Shown here: positions 62,041 through 64,000 of the stretch, one piece after another | Position numbering within the stretch: the stretch's first letter is position 1 | How the letters are laid out: each line of letters begins with the position of its first letter | Source of the DNA: Marinomonas spartinae | GTDB lineage: Bacteria; Pseudomonadota; Gammaproteobacteria; Pseudomonadales; Marinomonadaceae | Assembly: GCF_016461715.1 (NCBI RefSeq) | Contig: NZ_JAEMUI010000023.1 | Coordinates: 21,418 to 85,417 of the forward strand | Direction of reading: 5' to 3' | Length of the DNA stretch: 64,000 nt | Made by a program: the position numbers and the translations under genes | Notes under the pieces: generated by a model | What the model saw: the letters and a program-made list of their open reading frames with translations, nothing else | Told to the model about the DNA's origin: nothing | Databases searched by the model: none

Positions 62041-62271
62041 ATGAACAACGAATTACTTCATCACTTAGAACAACGTATCAATGAAGCTGTAGAAGAAATC
62101 GGCTCATTACGCCAACGTATTGCAGAATTAGAAATGCAGAACTACGAGCTTAGCGAAGAGAAAAGTGAACTAGAAAACAATTTAAATCTAAAAAATGAGC
62201 AACAAGCTAATTGGGAATCTTCCCTCTCTCAAATGTTAAATCGTCTTAGTCAATTGGATAACAAACAATGA
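62041..62271 (+). CDS. zapB: Cell division protein ZapB
   Basis: 76-residue coiled-coil protein (HHLEQRINEAVEEIGSLRQR through QQANWESSLSQMLNRL) with the ZapB/DUF904 heptad pattern. ZapB bridges ZapA, FtsZ and MatP at midcell. Its stop overlaps the next ATG (ATGA at 62268). It follows flgT by 58 bp and could belong to that transcript. Confidence 0.85.
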   Translation: MNNELLHHLEQRINEAVEEIGSLRQRIAELEMQNYELSEEKSELENNLNLKNEQQANWESSLSQMLNRLSQLDNKQ

Positions 62272-62747
62272 AACGAATTCTATTTGCTACTTTAGCTTTA
62301 TTTTGTGGGAGTACATTTGCAGCCGAAGGGCAAATTGCCAGCTTGGTCTCCTTCGAGTCCACTGCGGCTCGTCCAAAAATAAACAAAGAGCAAGACAGTA
62401 GCTTAACATCGATATTGAACACTCAAATTGAATACACCACGCCAGCAAACATCTCCGCTTATGCTGGCTTTTCTTTTGCCTTGGGTGACGATTTCGAAAG
62501 TGCTTTTAGCATGGGAGCCCGCTACTACAGTGCAACACCCGCTTTCCAACTTTTCCCAGGCATTCCTATGTGGTCGTTCATTGGTGGCGGTGTTGATTTC
62601 TTAGATGACCCTGTCTACTACCCAGAAGCAGGTTTTCGCATCGCGACATCCGATACCTCCAGACTGGATGTCTTTGTCAAACTGCTAAATAGTAGCAACG
62701 ACAAATATGACCGCCATGTTATGGTGGGCGCAGGACTTACCTTCTAA
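62268..62747 (+). CDS. YfaZ-like outer-membrane beta-barrel protein
   Basis: 159-residue outer-membrane protein with a signal peptide (ILFATLALFCGSTFA). It is mostly short alternating strands ending in VGAGLTF, a phenylalanine-terminated barrel signal, with PISxxAGFSF- and FIGGGVDFLDDP-type segments as in YfaZ-family proteins. Translationally coupled to zapB by the overlap ATGA. Function unknown. Confidence 0.75.
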   Translation: MKRILFATLALFCGSTFAAEGQIASLVSFESTAARPKINKEQDSSLTSILNTQIEYTTPANISAYAGFSFALGDDFESAFSMGARYYSATPAFQLFPGIPMWSFIGGGVDFLDDPVYYPEAGFRIATSDTSRLDVFVKLLNSSNDKYDRHVMVGAGLTF

Positions 62748-62751
62748 TTCA

Positions 62752-62913
62752 ATGAAGCTAATGTCTCTTTTAATCTTGTGCCTGCTCGCGACTTCTGCTT
62801 ATATTTGGCTCACGAGTAAACCAACAATAAAAATCGTTGAGCCCAGCGAACAGCAGCGACAGGAAATGCTTGGCATTGTTAACACGCCAAGCGTTCCGTT
62901 GACGCCGCTATAA
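62752..62913 (+). CDS. 53-residue membrane peptide
   Basis: Short ORF directly behind the YfaZ-like gene (4 bp). It starts MKLMSLLILCLLATSAYIWL, a single membrane helix or uncleaved signal, followed by a polar tail (KPTIKIVEPSEQQRQEML). No family was recognised. The tight spacing and topology suggest it is real. The same frame is open further upstream inside yfaZ, but ATG 62752 fits best. Confidence 0.6.
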   Translation: MKLMSLLILCLLATSAYIWLTSKPTIKIVEPSEQQRQEMLGIVNTPSVPLTPL

Positions 62914-62930
62914 AATTTGAGCCTTGCTTT

Positions 62931-63899
62931 ATGGAACAACTAATTGCCAAACTTGAAGCAGAGGTCGGCCGACTACTTGAAAAGTTAAACGCCGCTGAAG
63001 AAGAGATCGCTGCACTCAAAGAGAGCCAAACTGAGTCTCTTACCAGCAGCGCCTCAATGGACCTTTTGCAGAACATGGTTAACCGCTCCACTGAAGATCA
63101 ATTGCAGTTATATATCGAAGACTCTCTTGATTTACTCAGTCCTGCGGAAACCATCAAAACGGCAGTAACACACCAAAGTAACACTGAAGATCAGTTGAGC
63201 TTTGATTTACTGCATCCTTTTGCTGATAACAGCATCACAATCACGACAACAGAACAGACTGACTACATGACAAAACAACAACCTGAGCTTAACGGCTTGC
63301 AAGACGTACAAGACGACAACCAAGTGGACACAAACACCACCGATGTACCATCAGCAAGTGACAGCACAACGGAAAAAGCGACTTTGACGCCGGAACAGAA
63401 AAAACGTCAAAAAAACCAAAAAAACAATCGTCGCCTGATTAAGATGCTCGAAGACCGTTACCCTAAAGCGTTTGATTGGAACCAGCCTAAACCACTGAAA
63501 GTCGGTATAGACAAAGACATGGTCTTGGATGATGACTTTAACGCCAGCAAGCAAAAGCGCGCCCTAGCCGCTTATACGCGCTCAGACCGCTATAAGAAGT
63601 GTCTGCTGTCAGGTCAGCCTCGCGTAGACTTAGAAGGCGTTGCAGTAAGTGATGAACCCGCTCTTCCTGAGTCCATGATCCCCAAAAAAGAAAAGAAAAC
63701 ATTCAACCGTCCAAAGACAACAGATCGACCTAAAACGGATCGCCCTGCGCGTAACAAAAAACCGCAATCTGCTTCGGCTCCTAAAGGCAAACCTGCTAAA
63801 AAACCACAGCCAGCCAAAAGCCGTGAAGAGGATGGTTATGAAAACTTATCCCCAGAAGAGCGAATGAAAGCAAAACTGGAAAAACTTCTAAAAAAATAG
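62931..63899 (+). CDS. proQ: ProQ/FinO-domain RNA-binding protein with N-terminal coiled coil
   Basis: 322-residue protein. N-terminal coiled coil (about 1-32, LIAKLEAEVGRLLEKLNAAEEE), an acidic, threonine-rich linker (about 50-150), a ProQ/FinO domain (about 165-241) with RYPKAFDWNQPKPLKVGIDKDM (core YPKAFDWNQPKPLKVGI) and KRALAAYTRSDRYKKCL, and a basic lysine/proline-rich tail (about 251-298) before a short helix. ProQ-type domains bind RNA stem-loop 3' ends. E. coli ProQ has this domain at its N-terminus instead, so the architecture differs. Last gene before tRNA-Tyr. Confidence 0.85.
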   Translation: MEQLIAKLEAEVGRLLEKLNAAEEEIAALKESQTESLTSSASMDLLQNMVNRSTEDQLQLYIEDSLDLLSPAETIKTAVTHQSNTEDQLSFDLLHPFADNSITITTTEQTDYMTKQQPELNGLQDVQDDNQVDTNTTDVPSASDSTTEKATLTPEQKKRQKNQKNNRRLIKMLEDRYPKAFDWNQPKPLKVGIDKDMVLDDDFNASKQKRALAAYTRSDRYKKCLLSGQPRVDLEGVAVSDEPALPESMIPKKEKKTFNRPKTTDRPKTDRPARNKKPQSASAPKGKPAKKPQPAKSREEDGYENLSPEERMKAKLEKLLKK

Positions 63900-63908
63900 A
63901 AAAAAGTG

Positions 63909-63937
63909 TTTACATATAGAAGTGCGGCATATATTAT
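63909..63937 (+). promoter_or_regulatory. Sigma-70 promoter of the tRNA-Tyr transcript
   Basis: TTTACA (63909-63914), 17-bp spacer, TATTAT (63932-63937), then a GC-rich discriminator (GCCGCGC), as in stringently controlled tRNA promoters. The mature tRNA begins at 63953, a few bases after the expected start. Confidence 0.7.
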
Positions 63938-63952
63938 TTGCCGCGCTCTTGT

Positions 63953-64000
63953 GGAGGGGTTCCCGAGCGGCCAAAGGGAGCAGATTGTAAATCTGCCACG
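63953..64000 (+). tRNA. tRNA-Tyr (GTA), 5' part, cut by window edge
   Basis: GGAGGGG acceptor strand, TTCCCGAGC D-arm start, GGCCAAAGGGAGC, and the anticodon stem-loop GCAGATTGTAAATCTGC with anticodon GTA. The class II long variable arm and the 3' half fall outside the window. Confidence 0.9.

Overview
The window looks like part of the chromosome of a marine gammaproteobacterium, most likely Marinomonas or a close Oceanospirillales relative. The gene orders rppH-ptsP-lgt(-thyA), ffh next to rpsP-rimM-trmD-rplS, ypjD-corB and ubi-pepP-ygfB are typical of Gammaproteobacteria. Protein lengths and motifs fit that group, and FlgP/FlgT point to a polar, sheath-type or sodium-driven flagellum. The genus is an inference; no 16S rRNA is present. 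I see no prophage, CRISPR array or complete insertion sequence.

Layout. 1-9.4 kb: ilvD, rlmJ, a PAS/degenerate-GGDEF protein, a CPA1 antiporter, yjbQ, divergent folA/thyA, and two GNAT-type genes. 9.4-15.1 kb: lgt-ptsP-rppH, a HAD phosphatase and rlmI. 15.2-23.5 kb: two HDOD proteins, the ubi hydroxylase-pepP-ygfB cluster, folD and recJ. 23.9-28.7 kb: a FucP/GluP-type sugar transporter, rsmE and hom-thrC. 28.9-35.5 kb: dsbC, the rpsP-rimM-trmD-rplS operon, ffh, ypjD and a CorB-type protein. 35.6-38.4 kb: Nudix, YqfO-like, DUF72 and TauE/SafE genes. 38.8-51.4 kb is the accessory region: a two-partner secretion operon (a 1958-residue TpsA adhesin, its TpsB pore and an IalB-like secreted protein), a nearby truncated IalB copy, a small membrane protein, and a divergent 7TM histidine kinase/OmpR-type regulator pair. 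51.6-59.8 kb: a zinc-ribbon/FAD monooxygenase fusion, greB, mscS, small membrane proteins, an inositol-monophosphatase-like enzyme, an esterase, a glycerate-kinase-like protein and dinB under a LexA box. 60.1-64.0 kb: flgP-flgT behind a likely sigma-54 promoter, zapB, a YfaZ-like porin, a 53-residue peptide, a ProQ/FinO-domain protein, and the 5' part of tRNA-Tyr running off the edge.

Two observations stand out. First, two 139-bp elements (20648-20786 and 53753-53891) have imperfect 16-bp terminal inverted repeats. Each is flanked by its own perfect 5-bp direct repeat (TAATA and AAATC), and at least five stem base pairs differ between the copies in a compensated way. They look like a MITE-like family with a conserved hairpin. 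Second, the TPS locus forms a coherent candidate system: adhesin, transporter, an IalB-like third gene, and a divergent two-component system. A 10-bp-period direct repeat sits exactly where the -35 of the predicted tpsA promoter should be, and the adhesin ends in a cysteine pair reminiscent of the HMW1 surface anchor.

All calls come from reading translated sequences, motifs and gene order. No database search was possible.
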